From NCBI GenBank assembly GCA_937931645.1, contig CALHAR010000008.1:36212-100211 (forward strand): 64,000 nt of DNA, written 5' to 3'. This document shows positions 37,201 to 45,643 of the stretch, piece after piece (within the stretch, counting starts at the first letter, position 1; every line of letters begins with the position of its first letter). The DNA comes from an uncultured Alphaproteobacteria bacterium. Its GTDB lineage: Bacteria; Pseudomonadota; Alphaproteobacteria; Micavibrionales; Micavibrionaceae. The notes below the pieces were generated by a model. The model saw nothing but the letters and a program-made list of their open reading frames with translations. It was not told where the DNA came from and made no database searches. Both the position numbers and the translations under genes were made by a program.

Positions 37201-37434
37201 GTTCTACAGCTTAATATTGATTTTGTAAATCGCGCTGTTTCTTATGGCGCACCATCAACGCAATGGTGGGTTCAACTTTCAACGGCGATTGTTTTTGGTT
37301 TGACTTTTTCAACTATTTTGACATTGATCGTGACACCAAGTGCTTTGATGTTTAGAGAAAAAATAGCGCGCTTTACATTTTTTGTGAAAAGTAAGTTTAT
37401 TCAAAAAATAGAGTTGAAGAGTTCTAGAGATTAA
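34261..37434 (+). CDS. RND efflux transporter permease
   Basis: 1057 residues, two repeats of six membrane helices with two large periplasmic loops. The N-terminus (ALARSRTVLSLLIFLLIAGTYAY) and NIPKESSPDINIPI are typical. TM4 reads LSIGMLVDGAIVVTEL with one aspartate where AcrB has two. TM10 reads IVVNNNIVLIDTF with Asn where AcrB has the relay lysine. Those are features of a non-AcrB branch, where a single Asp is common. The substrate is unknown. It forms a two-gene unit with the adaptor. A convergent cold-shock gene ends three bases past the stop codon. Confidence 0.92.
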   Translation: MMSSLIEAALARSRTVLSLLIFLLIAGTYAYQNIPKESSPDINIPILYVSMALEGISPDDSERLLLRPMEQELSSIEGLKKLKSTGYTGGGFVILEFQAGFDSDQAIDDVQKAVDRAKSELPDTIDRDPEVTEVNFSLFPVLVVTLSGQVSERALVKVAQDLQEKIEGISTVLDAKIAGDREELVEIIVNPILLESYGLRGDDILQFFAQSNRLVAAGDLDTGVGRFAVKVPGLFESATDIMEMPLRTVGDSVIKVRDVAEIRQTFKDPETFARINGERAVALNIVKRTGENIIETIEAVQSLVEAEQEYWPEGVNVIYTLDQSDDIRERLSDLQNNMISAVLLVMIVVIAAMGMRAAGLIGIAIPASFLSGVLIIFMMGLTVNVVVLFGLILSIGMLVDGAIVVTELSDRNISEGMDRKEAYSAAAKTMAWPIIASTATTLAAFAPLLFWPGVVGQFMQYMPITLIAVLGSSLLVALVFVPVMGSLFGKKKVTQTGVNLAQATSQEELKALKGSVKIYLSILRFALKIPGIILLTMVAMLVLVQILYGNLGRGIEFFPNIEPKAASILIHARGNLSVYEQDALVKEVEARILDIEDIKVFYTEAGQQDEQGGDDIAADVIGKITVEFKNWNQRGSADDILQDIRDRTADMAGLRIEAQKQKEGPPSGKAVQIEIGSRFPEVLNGAVQTIIDVLQADSDFIDIEDSRPLPGIEWEMQVDRAQASKFGIDISLIGDYVRMVTNGLKVTDYRPDGSDDDVDIVIRHSAEQRTLDQLDKVRIETNQGSVPISNFVKRVAKPAVGTINRADQNRIFTIKANVKDGININDKVVMLKNWMSENKDQFDSRVQINFTGEDEDQKEAQDFLVKAFVIALFAMALILVTQFNSFYSAFLILFAVVMSTIGVMIGLLVTQQPFGIVMSGIGVIALAGIVVNNNIVLIDTFDNHRKRGLAVRDAIMITGAQRLRPVLLTTVTTVLGLMPMVLQLNIDFVNRAVSYGAPSTQWWVQLSTAIVFGLTFSTILTLIVTPSALMFREKIARFTFFVKSKFIQKIELKSSRD

Positions 37435-37437
37435 GGA

Positions 37438-37959
37438 TTATGTTAGCGTAAATTCTAAAACTTCACGACCTTTGGCAACGGTACGAACGGTCATTTCAAC
37501 TTGTTGTCCAGGAATAAGAAGTTCTAATCCATTTTTTTCAAGACAGGTTTGATGAACAAAAACATCTTTCTGACCGTCTTCAGGAATAATAAAGCCAAAT
37601 CCTTTTTCGGGTTTGTACCACTTTACCGTTCCCTTCATGGTTTCTAAAACTTCATCTTCGGACACCTCAACGCGAAATGTTATGGGAGCTGGGTTTGAGC
37701 CTATTTCTATTAAGCTTTCAACTTGCGTAACCAGCGCGCCTTTTGGCCCTTTAACAACGTGACAACTAATGACAGCATTTTCACCTAATTCTGTGATGCC
37801 AGCATCTTGCAATGTTGTTATATGAATAAAGGCATCGCAAGGATCGTCATTAGGAACAGTAAAACCAAACCCTTTGGTTGTGTTAAACCATTTAATTGTA
37901 GATATAACAGGATCGTTATCCGGATTATGCTGTCCTTTGATGAATGCTTCCGTATTCAC
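37438..37959 (-). CDS. Cold-shock protein with two CSD domains
   Basis: 173 residues with two cold-shock domains: STIKWFNTTKGFGFTV near 20 and GTVKWYKPEKGFGFIIPEDG near 109, each with the RNP1-like FGF and FIH/FVH RNP2-like motifs. The double form is common in alphaproteobacteria and binds single-stranded RNA or DNA. The upstream 220 bases are very AT-rich (including a TA run), as expected for a cold-shock leader, but no specific element was identified. Confidence 0.92.
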   Translation of the reverse strand: MNTEAFIKGQHNPDNDPVISTIKWFNTTKGFGFTVPNDDPCDAFIHITTLQDAGITELGENAVISCHVVKGPKGALVTQVESLIEIGSNPAPITFRVEVSEDEVLETMKGTVKWYKPEKGFGFIIPEDGQKDVFVHQTCLEKNGLELLIPGQQVEMTVRTVAKGREVLEFTLT

Positions 37960-38180
37960 AATTTCTTACCTTTAAAAACTTATATATATATATTTGCTTA
38001 TTTTAAAATTCTAATATTAGTGTATATGATAATAGATTCTATTAATAGCGTAATTGTTTTTGATAATCTAGTATATTGTTGGTACTCAACGACAATATTT
38101 TTTCTTCTTTTTCAGTACTTTCAATGAAAACTATTTTAAGATATTATAATTTTATTATAAAATAACTGTAAAGCATTGTT

Positions 38181-39947
38181 ATGAATGAAAAAAATATATC
38201 GTTGAAAGAAAGTTACCCTTGGATTAAAAAATATCCGAAAGACATAAAGTGGGATGCGGATATTCCATCTATCGCGGTTTATGAAATGCTGGATAAAACC
38301 GCTGCCGATTATCCTGAAGCCCCTGCTTTTGATTTCTTAGGGGCTAAAATGAACTGGGGTGAGATTAATGAGCTTACCCGTAAGTTTGCGAAAGGATTAC
38401 AGGATATTGGCGTTTCCAAAGGCACGAAAGTTGGAATTTTCCTACCGAATTGCCCATTTTTTGTTATCGCCTATTATGCATTGATGCGTTTGGGTGCGAC
38501 GGTTGTGAATTATAACCCGCTTTATGCACCGGTTGAGCTGTCCAATATGATTGAGGATAGTGATACCGATATCATTATCACGCTGGATCTTGAGATGCTG
38601 TACGGGAAAATGAGCAAGATGCTGCATGAGACACGGCTTGAAAAGTTAGTCATTGCATCATTTGTAGATTTTCTGCCCTTTCCAAAAAATTATTTGTTCA
38701 AATATTTAAAGTCTAAAGAACTTGCTGAGATTCCAACCAGCAGGCGTATTTTCCATTACGAAGATTTAATTGATAATGATGGATCTTATACACCCGTTGA
38801 TATTGACCCCGAACAAGATGTGGCATTGTTCCAATATACGGGAGGAACAACAGGCTTGCCCAAAGGTGCGATGCTGACCCATGCCAATATTGTTGCCAAT
38901 ACAGAGCAAGCAACGATGTGGTTGGGATGTCAACCAGCGGAAGATAGAATGTTGGGCGTATTACCGTTCTTCCATGTGTTTGCGATGACAGCAGTGATGA
39001 ATGTATCGGTACGAAGCGCGATGGAGATTATCGCCTTACCACGGTTTGAGTTAGATGCGACGTTGAAGTTGATCCATAATAAGAAGCCGACGGTTTTCCC
39101 TGCGGTTCCTGCGATTATTAATGGCATCAACAACAATAAGAAACTGAAAAAATATGATTTATCATCAATTAAATATTGTATTTCTGGCGGCGCGCCATTG
39201 CCCGTTGAGGTCAAAGCGAAGTTTGAAGCCAAGACAGGGTGTGTCGCCGTGGAAGGATACGGCCTGACGGAAAGCTCACCAGTTTTATGCTGTAACCCAC
39301 GGACGGGTGAAAACAAAGCCGGAGCAATTGGCCTGCCTTTTCCGCAAACAATTATCGAACTTATTGATCCTGAAACAGGGAAGCATGTCCCCGTTGGTGA
39401 GCGCGGTGAGCTGTGTGCGCGTGGCCCGCAGGTGATGAAGGGATATTGGAATCGCCCTGAAGATAACGCCAAAACATTGCAAGATGATGGACGTCTGCAT
39501 ACAGGGGACATCGCAATTATGGATGAAGACGGATATTTCTTCATCGTCGACCGCCTGAAAGATATGATTATTACCAACGGTTATAATGTGTATCCCCGCA
39601 ATGTTGAAGAAGCCATTTACCAACATCCGAGTGTTGAGGAAGCCATCGTTGCTGGCCTACCTGACAGACAGCGTGGTGAAATTGTGAAGGCGTGGATTAA
39701 ATGCAAAGAAGGGCGTAGCCTGACCGCAGAAGATTTAAAAATATTCTTAGGCGAGCGATTATCCCCGATGGAAATTCCCAAACGGGTTGAGTTTCGTGAC
39801 TCCGCCCTGCCGAAAACTATGATTGGAAAGCTGAGCCGTAAAGACGTGGTGGAGCAGGAACTAGAAAATGGCGATGAAAACGATGTCGATGATAATGTCG
39901 ATATGGCAGCAAAAGCACGCGAAATGGCCAAAATTGAGCCCTCATAA
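38181..39947 (+). CDS. fadD: Long-chain fatty acid--CoA ligase
   Basis: Activates fatty acids to acyl-CoA through an acyl-adenylate. The P-loop YTGGTTGLPKGAMLTHAN lies near residue 218, the A4 segment EGYGLTESSPVLCCNP near 358, the hinge TGDIAIMDEDGYFFIVDRLKD near 438 and NGYNVYPRNVEEAI near 463, and the catalytic lysine in LPKTMIGKLSRKD near 540. Length is 588 aa. FadD is the best name, but other medium- or long-chain acyl-CoA synthetases look alike. The gene is monocistronic. Confidence 0.88.
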   Translation: MNEKNISLKESYPWIKKYPKDIKWDADIPSIAVYEMLDKTAADYPEAPAFDFLGAKMNWGEINELTRKFAKGLQDIGVSKGTKVGIFLPNCPFFVIAYYALMRLGATVVNYNPLYAPVELSNMIEDSDTDIIITLDLEMLYGKMSKMLHETRLEKLVIASFVDFLPFPKNYLFKYLKSKELAEIPTSRRIFHYEDLIDNDGSYTPVDIDPEQDVALFQYTGGTTGLPKGAMLTHANIVANTEQATMWLGCQPAEDRMLGVLPFFHVFAMTAVMNVSVRSAMEIIALPRFELDATLKLIHNKKPTVFPAVPAIINGINNNKKLKKYDLSSIKYCISGGAPLPVEVKAKFEAKTGCVAVEGYGLTESSPVLCCNPRTGENKAGAIGLPFPQTIIELIDPETGKHVPVGERGELCARGPQVMKGYWNRPEDNAKTLQDDGRLHTGDIAIMDEDGYFFIVDRLKDMIITNGYNVYPRNVEEAIYQHPSVEEAIVAGLPDRQRGEIVKAWIKCKEGRSLTAEDLKIFLGERLSPMEIPKRVEFRDSALPKTMIGKLSRKDVVEQELENGDENDVDDNVDMAAKAREMAKIEPS

Positions 39948-39966
39948 CTCACTGATTTTTATAGAT

Positions 39967-40238
39967 AATTAGAGTTACTCAGTTTGTTCACCGGAAATTG
40001 GGGGGTGGGGGGTATCTATCCGCCGTTTTACCCTGTTTGTCATTGTGAGGAGGCTGATAAGCCGACGCGGTAATTTAGTGCGTGATAGAGAAATCTCTGG
40101 ATTGCTTCGCCTAAATAAATTTGTGCTCGCAATGACGGACGTCAAAAAAAAAGGCTGTAGGATGTCTCCCCCAAAGCGGTGCCGCGGTTTGAGAAACGCC
40201 ATATCGGTAAACCGACGGGCGTCGCAACGGACAGTAAG
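39967..40238 (-). repeat. Composite dispersed repeat, copy B, interrupted by a palindromic element
   Basis: Read on the minus strand this holds the same blocks as 19603-19744 in the same order: CTTACTGTC (40230-40238), the GCAC.GCTTTG.GGGAGACATC block (about 40160-40190), and the C-rich/AATTTCCGG/GAACAAA/GAGTAACTCTAATT block (39967-40012). Between the last two blocks lies an extra element of about 98 bases with inverted ends. Confidence 0.75.
40039..40136. repeat. Palindromic interspersed element with GTCATTGNGAG ends
   Basis: It starts GTCATTGTGAGG (40039-40050) and ends GCTCGCAATGAC (40125-40136), so the ends are near-perfect inverted repeats; GAGAAATCTCTGGATTGCTTCGC-type sequence lies inside. 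This resembles short REP-like or MITE-like repeats with GTCATTGCGAG ends known from many bacterial genomes. It has no coding capacity. Confidence 0.7.
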
Positions 40239-40440
40239 ATGAGTATAGCATTTTTAGAGGAAAAAATAAAGGAATATTTTCCTTTTTTATTATATGAATT
40301 GATGTGATGAGTAGTTTTATTGATAAAAGAATATTATTATGAAATTACACTAACGAACTGAAATAAAACAATAATTTATTGTATTGAGTTATATATATAT
40401 CCATTCTATTATTGATCTTGATATAAGGGGGATATAAGAA

Positions 40441-41904
40441 ATGTCTATAACAAATGATCCGTGTAATCTTTTAAATAGGTTACTAAAAGAAAAAAGGGAA
40501 ACAGCATGGATCGAATTCAAAGAAAATAATGTTAAGCCAGAAATGATAGGGCAGTGGATTTCTGCCTGTGCGAATGCAGCCATATTAGAAGGGAAAACAA
40601 GGGCTTTTTTAGTTTATGGGATAGAGGATGTAACTCTAAAAAAAGTTGGTACTGATGTTAGGTTGAATGATCTTAAAAAGGGTAATGAAAATTTCACTAA
40701 TTGGATAAATAGAATGATTAATCCTAATTTAATGATGGAATTTTTAGATTTTGAAGAAAATGGAAAATATTTTTCTATTCTATGTATAGAGCCTTCATAT
40801 GACCGTCCAGTAAAGTTTGAAAATACCGAATATATAAGAATTGGAGAAAATATTAAAAAATTAAAAGACTTTCCTCCTTATGAGCGGTCATTATGGATGG
40901 CTACTAATAGAAGAAAATTTGAAGATGCAATTGCTTTGCCCCATCAAACCGTAGATGACATTATTGAAAAAATAGATATTGATACTTTCTATAAGCTGTC
41001 TAATGAACAAAAGCCAAATGATGATAATGAAATAATTAGAAGGTTATTATTAGATGGTTTTTTAATAGATGATATGGAGGGAGGATATGATATTACTAAT
41101 TTAGGTGCTGTTTTGTTAGCTAAAAGCATTAAGCACTTTCCATCTATAGAAACTAAATCTATACGCGTTATTAAATATAGCGGAATAAACAAAAGTAAGT
41201 CAGATGGAGAAACTGTTGGTGATAAAGGGTATGCTGTAGGCTTTAGTGGGCTTTTAGAGTATGTAATGAAATTATTACCTTCTGAAGAAGTATATAGAAA
41301 AGGTATTCGTTCAATGGTGATGGTGTATCCAGAAACGGCTGTCAGAGAAATTATTGCCAATGCTCTGATACATCAAGATTTTACTGTTGCAGGAACGTCG
41401 CCAGTAATTGAAATTTATTCTAATAGAATAGAGGTTACTAATCCTGGAAACTCTTTAATAGATCTTGATAGAATTATTGATGAAAGGCAATCTCGAAATG
41501 AAAAACTTGCTTCAAAAATGAGATTGTTAGGATTGTGTGAAGAAAGAGGAGGGGGGCTGGATAAAGCACTTATTGAAATAGAGAAATTAAAATTACCAGC
41601 TTTTAAATTTGAAGCATCTGAAAACTCAATGAGAGTTATTTTATTTGGCCCTAAAGACTTTAAAGAGTTATCAAAGCAAGAGAGAATAAGAGCTTGTTTC
41701 TTTCACTGCATTTTAAAATGGATAGATCAAGATTATATGAGTAATAGTAGTCTCAGAGAGAGGTTTTCTTTAGAAAAAGAAGAGTATCAGTCTGTTTCTA
41801 CAGTTATTTCAGAAGCTATTTCTAAGAATAGAATTAAGCCTGCTGATCCAGACCAAGGAAACAGATACGCAAAATATGTACCGCCATGGGTTAAAGTAGA
41901 CTAA
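40441..41904 (+). CDS. AlbA_2/Schlafen-type ATP-binding regulator-like protein
   Basis: 487 residues. The N-terminal part is an AlbA_2 (Schlafen AlbA) domain: ETAWIEFKENNVKPEMIGQW, then AFLVYGIED. The middle has an HATPase_c_4 domain with AVREIIANALIHQDF near residue 300 and NRIEVTNPG near 332. The C-terminal part looks like a winged helix. Proteins of this type are called transcriptional regulators or ATP-binding proteins, and some sit in defence islands; the function here is unknown. Very AT-rich codon use compared with pheT next door suggests transfer. It converges on pheT, with one base between the stop codons. Confidence 0.82.
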   Translation: MSITNDPCNLLNRLLKEKRETAWIEFKENNVKPEMIGQWISACANAAILEGKTRAFLVYGIEDVTLKKVGTDVRLNDLKKGNENFTNWINRMINPNLMMEFLDFEENGKYFSILCIEPSYDRPVKFENTEYIRIGENIKKLKDFPPYERSLWMATNRRKFEDAIALPHQTVDDIIEKIDIDTFYKLSNEQKPNDDNEIIRRLLLDGFLIDDMEGGYDITNLGAVLLAKSIKHFPSIETKSIRVIKYSGINKSKSDGETVGDKGYAVGFSGLLEYVMKLLPSEEVYRKGIRSMVMVYPETAVREIIANALIHQDFTVAGTSPVIEIYSNRIEVTNPGNSLIDLDRIIDERQSRNEKLASKMRLLGLCEERGGGLDKALIEIEKLKLPAFKFEASENSMRVILFGPKDFKELSKQERIRACFFHCILKWIDQDYMSNSSLRERFSLEKEEYQSVSTVISEAISKNRIKPADPDQGNRYAKYVPPWVKVD

Positions 41905-41905
41905 T

Positions 41906-44320
41906 CTATCCACGTAGAACCGCACCTGTTTTTGAGGACACGGCATCGATGATGCTTTTACACAGTCCTTCAATTTCTGGGTCGGTCAAGGTGGCCTTTA
42001 CAGGTTGGATAACGACGTTAATGGCGACAGATTTTTTACCGTCTTCAACGCCTTTGCCTTGGTAAATATCAAAGACGGAAATATCAGTAATTAAATTCCG
42101 TTCTGCGCCTTTGGCGGCGCGTATGATGGCTTCGGCTTCGACATTTTCATCAACGATAAACGCAAAGTCACGGCTTAACGGTTGGAATTGCGAATTTTTA
42201 AGGAGCGGTTTTGCCGGTCCTTTCTTTTTCTTCTTTGGAATATTATTGAGGAAAACTTCAAAGCCAACAATGTTGGCCTTAATACCCATATCATCTAAAA
42301 TTGCGGGGTGAATTTCACCAAATTGCGCGAGGGGCTTATTGCCCATTTTTAAAACGCCAGACCGCCCAGGGTGAAAATATTCTGAGGCTTCACGCGCAGT
42401 TTGCAAGGTGGCCGTTGGTGCGCCTGCGGCTTCTAAAGCGGCAAGAGCATCGGCCTTGGCATCATAAATATCATTCTTACGAGCGGTGTTTGTGCTTTCG
42501 CTTGACCAATGACGCGGGCCAAGCGCGCCAAAACGTAACCCTGTCGCAACGGTGCGTTGCCCATCTGGTTTGGCCGACGGGAAGACAGGTCCAACTTCAA
42601 AAAGTTTAGTGTCGCCATTGCCTTTATCGGCGTTGGTGCTGGCGGCGGTAATCAGATTACCTAAAATAGAAGGGCGCATCTGGTCAAGGTCATTACTGAT
42701 TGGGTTGCTGAGCGTTAGGGCTTTATCCGCCGTACCATCTTGGCCGAAATGTGCGGCGAGGCTGCGGGGCATAAAAGACCATGTGATACATTCATTCAGG
42801 CCACGGGCGGCCAAGGCATTGCGCGCAAGACGTACACTGGTGATTTGTGGGGTTTCTGCTCCATCGGCAATGGCGTTATCAGAACGTACAGATATTGCCT
42901 CAATTTTATCATAGCCAACAACACGGATAATTTCTTCAACGATGTCGGCTTTACCGCCATCAAGGTAAACATCAGGACGCCAAGAAGGTGGCGTAATTTT
43001 ATGACCGTTTACTGTGAAGCCAAGGCCTTCAAGAATCTCTTTCTGCTTTGCTTCTGGGATATCCATGCCTGATAATTTTTTAGTGTACGCATAGTCAAAA
43101 TCAATCTCACGTTTCCATGTTGGTGTTTCACCTGCTTTGATAACATCGCACGGATCAGTTTTATCCGTGCCACAAATATCCATGATGAGCGTCGTGGCGA
43201 TTTCAATGCCTGTCATGGTGAATTCAGGATCAACACCGCGGTCAAAGCGGTAACGGGCGTCACTATCAATCTGTAGTGCGCGGCCTGTTTTGGCTGTGGC
43301 GTAGGGGTCAAAATAAGCTGATTCAACAAAAACATTTTTGGTGGTTTCGGTACAGCCCGTAGACACGCCGCCGACAATCCCACCAAGACCGAGCAAGCCG
43401 CTGTCATCAGTGATGACGGTTACGCCCTCATCGGTGGTGTATGTTTTATCGTTCAGCGCATCGAAGCTCTCTCCTTTTTTAGAAAGACGTACGGTGATGT
43501 CACCTTTTAACAAATCTGCATCATAAACATGAAGCGGGCGACAAAGGTCATGGGTGACATAGTTGGTGATATCGACAAGCGCAGATATCGGACGTAGGCC
43601 GATGGCTTTAAGACGGTTTTGCATCCAAGCGGGTGATTCCTTATTTTCAATATTCTTAATTAAACGACCAATGAAGAGTGGGCATTGTTCAGTCGAGTCG
43701 ATATGAACACCAATGGGAGAGTCGCCATTGCCTTTAACGGCGGTGCTATCAAGGGGTTTAAGTGTTCCCATACCTGCGGCAGCAAGGTCACGGGCAATAC
43801 CGCAGACACCCGCGCAATCTGGGCGGTCAGGGGTGAGGGCGATATCAATCACGGGGTCATTAAGGTTATAAATATCTATGAAAGGCGTACCGATAGCCGT
43901 ACCTTCAGGTAGCTCGATAATCCCATCATGCTCATCAGATAGCCCCATTTCACGTTCAGAAACCAACATACCATTTGATTCCTGTCCCCGAATTTTTCCC
44001 TTCTTCAGTGTCATGTCTGTACCAGGGATGTACGCGCCATTGGGAGCGAAAATACCCATCATGCCTGCCTTGGCATTGGGCGCGCCGCAAACAACTTGGA
44101 TCTTTTCAGAGCCTGTATCAACAATACAAACCCGTAAACGATCTGCATCAGGATGTGGATCAGCACTGACAACATGCGCGGCCTTAAACGGGGCGAATTT
44201 CTCGGTTGGGTCTTCAACGCCCTCAAGCTCTAACCCCAAAGCGGTGAGCTTATCGGTGATTTCATTTAAGCTTTTATCTGTGTCTAAATGCTCTTTGAGC
44301 CAACCAAGTGTAAATTTCAT
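41906..44320 (-). CDS. pheT: Phenylalanine--tRNA ligase beta subunit
   Basis: 804 residues forming the alpha2-beta2 enzyme with PheS. It has an N-terminal tRNA-binding (EMAP-like) domain (AAHVVSADPHPDADRLRVC near residue 47), the B3/B4 editing domain (near 210-385), a B5 domain and the C-terminal FDX-ACB anticodon-binding domain (SQFQPLSRDFAFIVDENV near 711). Unusually it is separated from pheS by a GNAT gene on the same strand and a divergent metallopeptidase-like gene, so the two subunits must be expressed from different promoters. Confidence 0.96.
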   Translation of the reverse strand: MKFTLGWLKEHLDTDKSLNEITDKLTALGLELEGVEDPTEKFAPFKAAHVVSADPHPDADRLRVCIVDTGSEKIQVVCGAPNAKAGMMGIFAPNGAYIPGTDMTLKKGKIRGQESNGMLVSEREMGLSDEHDGIIELPEGTAIGTPFIDIYNLNDPVIDIALTPDRPDCAGVCGIARDLAAAGMGTLKPLDSTAVKGNGDSPIGVHIDSTEQCPLFIGRLIKNIENKESPAWMQNRLKAIGLRPISALVDITNYVTHDLCRPLHVYDADLLKGDITVRLSKKGESFDALNDKTYTTDEGVTVITDDSGLLGLGGIVGGVSTGCTETTKNVFVESAYFDPYATAKTGRALQIDSDARYRFDRGVDPEFTMTGIEIATTLIMDICGTDKTDPCDVIKAGETPTWKREIDFDYAYTKKLSGMDIPEAKQKEILEGLGFTVNGHKITPPSWRPDVYLDGGKADIVEEIIRVVGYDKIEAISVRSDNAIADGAETPQITSVRLARNALAARGLNECITWSFMPRSLAAHFGQDGTADKALTLSNPISNDLDQMRPSILGNLITAASTNADKGNGDTKLFEVGPVFPSAKPDGQRTVATGLRFGALGPRHWSSESTNTARKNDIYDAKADALAALEAAGAPTATLQTAREASEYFHPGRSGVLKMGNKPLAQFGEIHPAILDDMGIKANIVGFEVFLNNIPKKKKKGPAKPLLKNSQFQPLSRDFAFIVDENVEAEAIIRAAKGAERNLITDISVFDIYQGKGVEDGKKSVAINVVIQPVKATLTDPEIEGLCKSIIDAVSSKTGAVLRG

Positions 44321-44413
44321 GTCTTTAGCCTTTACTTTTATCTTCTATTATTTAGTCAAGAAACCACTGATTTACAATGAATTTCCTACCTTTTTAAGAG
44401 AAAATTAGCATTT

Positions 44414-44441
44414 TTGATTTAAGATAAGGCAATATTATAAA
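44414..44441 (+). promoter_or_regulatory. Predicted promoter of the metallopeptidase-like gene
   Basis: TTGATT at 44414-44419 and TATAAA at 44436-44441 are 16 bases apart, just upstream of the GTG start at 44483. AGAAGGG at 44466-44472 is the likely ribosome-binding site. Confidence 0.4.
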
Positions 44442-44482
44442 TATTGTTTTGTAATAAAGGTTTAAGAGAAGGGATATCGATA

Positions 44483-45163
44483 GTGATTGATTTTAGAGAT
44501 TATGTTTCTTTTGATATCCCATTACGTTTGTCTGACCGTTTAGATCCAGAAACATCAACCTTGCAAGATGATAAGCTTGCTTTGATAGAAAGAGGGTTAG
44601 AAGAGATTGCAGCAACCCCTGAAGGGGCGGCATTATTGCAACGTGTTGCAGCCCAGTTTCCTGATGGAAAAATACCAATATTAAACAATGAAGGTGGTTT
44701 CACTAAGATTGATTTAAATTCATTGGACGATGGTACTGAAGAACGGACGCTTGTGATAGGGACAGAAGATAGTAATTTTAAATATCACAGCCCCGAGACA
44801 GGGGAGCACCATGATCTATCTATTCAAAGAGTGTTATTTCATGAACTTCAGCATTTAGACTTACAACATGATTATGAGCCGTACTTACATAACGTTCTTT
44901 CTAGAGAAGCAGAAGTAGTGCGAACTACCAATGACTTTATGACGAAGTACTATGGTGAACCTGCGCGTGATGAAGATACATCTTTAGGTGAGTTCGGTGG
45001 AACCCAAGAGTGGGATTTTAGTGAGCGTGTGAATGTATCAGGACAAGGGCTTGATGGCGCTGTTGGTTTATTAGAAAAAGGATTTAGTGGTGCAACTTCA
45101 GGCGCACCAACGACCTTACCGCCCGTGTATAGGCATGTTCCACCATTGGGGGTTGACCCTTAA
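44483..45163 (+). CDS. Putative HExxH zinc metallopeptidase
   Basis: About 226 residues. RVLFHELQHLDLQHDYEPYL carries an HExxH zinc motif, and downstream LSREAEVVRTTNDFM supplies a possible third ligand (Glu). This resembles the M91-like effector metallopeptidases, but resemblance by eye is weak evidence. No signal peptide is visible. The C-terminus is Pro/Gly-rich (GAPTTLPPVYRHVPPLGVDP). GTG 44483 is chosen because AGAAGGG lies ten bases before it; a longer reading from TTG 44444 has no such site. It lies between pheS and pheT on the opposite strand. Confidence 0.6.
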   Translation: MIDFRDYVSFDIPLRLSDRLDPETSTLQDDKLALIERGLEEIAATPEGAALLQRVAAQFPDGKIPILNNEGGFTKIDLNSLDDGTEERTLVIGTEDSNFKYHSPETGEHHDLSIQRVLFHELQHLDLQHDYEPYLHNVLSREAEVVRTTNDFMTKYYGEPARDEDTSLGEFGGTQEWDFSERVNVSGQGLDGAVGLLEKGFSGATSGAPTTLPPVYRHVPPLGVDP

Positions 45164-45165
45164 AT

Positions 45166-45639
45166 TTATTCTTGTGTTAGGAGCATATGTAAGCTGAAAT
45201 CTATGGAGATTCCAAGGTTTTTATATAAATTTTGGACGGCCATATTATTTTTTTCTGCAAACCAGTAAATACGCGCCCATTTTTCTGCTTTACCAATAGA
45301 TTCCAGCTCCCAAACTAGGCGTTTAGCCAGCCCTTGACGGCGGGCGGTTTCATCAATGTATAAGTCCTGCATGTAGCAGGCATATTCTTTAAAACCCGTG
45401 GTCGGGTGCAAAATGTAATGCAGGATACCAAGAAGCTCTTGGTTGTTACCCTTAGCTTGGTTGTTATCGTCATTAAATATACCAAGACCGTGAACATGCT
45501 CTTTTGGATTGGTGAGGCGTCGCCAAGTTTCTGCCGTGACATCATCTGAGATTTGATCAAGACAATTAGCCTGCCATAAAGGGAGCCAACTCTCATAATC
45601 TTTGCGCTCAAGAGAACGAATCCGTAGATTTATCGGCAT
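45166..45639 (-). CDS. GNAT family N-acetyltransferase
   Basis: About 157 residues from the ATG at 45639. The GNAT fold is shown by LRIRSLERKDYESW at the start, LYIDETARRQGLAKRLVWELE near 95 (acetyl-CoA-binding R/QxxGxG-type pyrophosphate loop), and WFAEKNNMAVQNLYKNLG near 130. The substrate is unknown. The start lies just after the pheS stop codon, so it is probably co-transcribed with pheS. A longer reading from 45684 would overlap pheS by 41 bases and is less likely. Confidence 0.85.
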   Translation of the reverse strand: MPINLRIRSLERKDYESWLPLWQANCLDQISDDVTAETWRRLTNPKEHVHGLGIFNDDNNQAKGNNQELLGILHYILHPTTGFKEYACYMQDLYIDETARRQGLAKRLVWELESIGKAEKWARIYWFAEKNNMAVQNLYKNLGISIDFSLHMLLTQE

Positions 45640-45643
45640 GAAT

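Larger units (their letters stand above)
39948..40440. other. Intergenic region between fadD and the AlbA-type gene
   Basis: About 490 bases. Positions 39967-40238 are a composite repeat with a palindromic insertion, described separately. The remaining 200 bases (40239-40440) are very AT-rich and probably contain the promoter of the downstream gene, with GATATAAG and AAGGGGGATATAAGAA just before its ATG. No gene was seen here. Confidence 0.7.

Noticed and set aside
34261..37434. RND permease as inactive because the AcrB relay residues are not all present
   Set aside because: A single TM4 aspartate and an Asn in TM10 are common in a distinct, functional branch of RND pumps.
38930..39577. 215-codon reading frame opposite fadD
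   Set aside because: Shadow of conserved coding sequence on the other strand; no recognisable domain or start signal.
40045..40242. A 65-codon plus-strand reading frame in the fadD downstream gap
   Set aside because: It lies wholly inside the composite repeat and palindromic element, is very Arg-rich, and is broken in the other copy.
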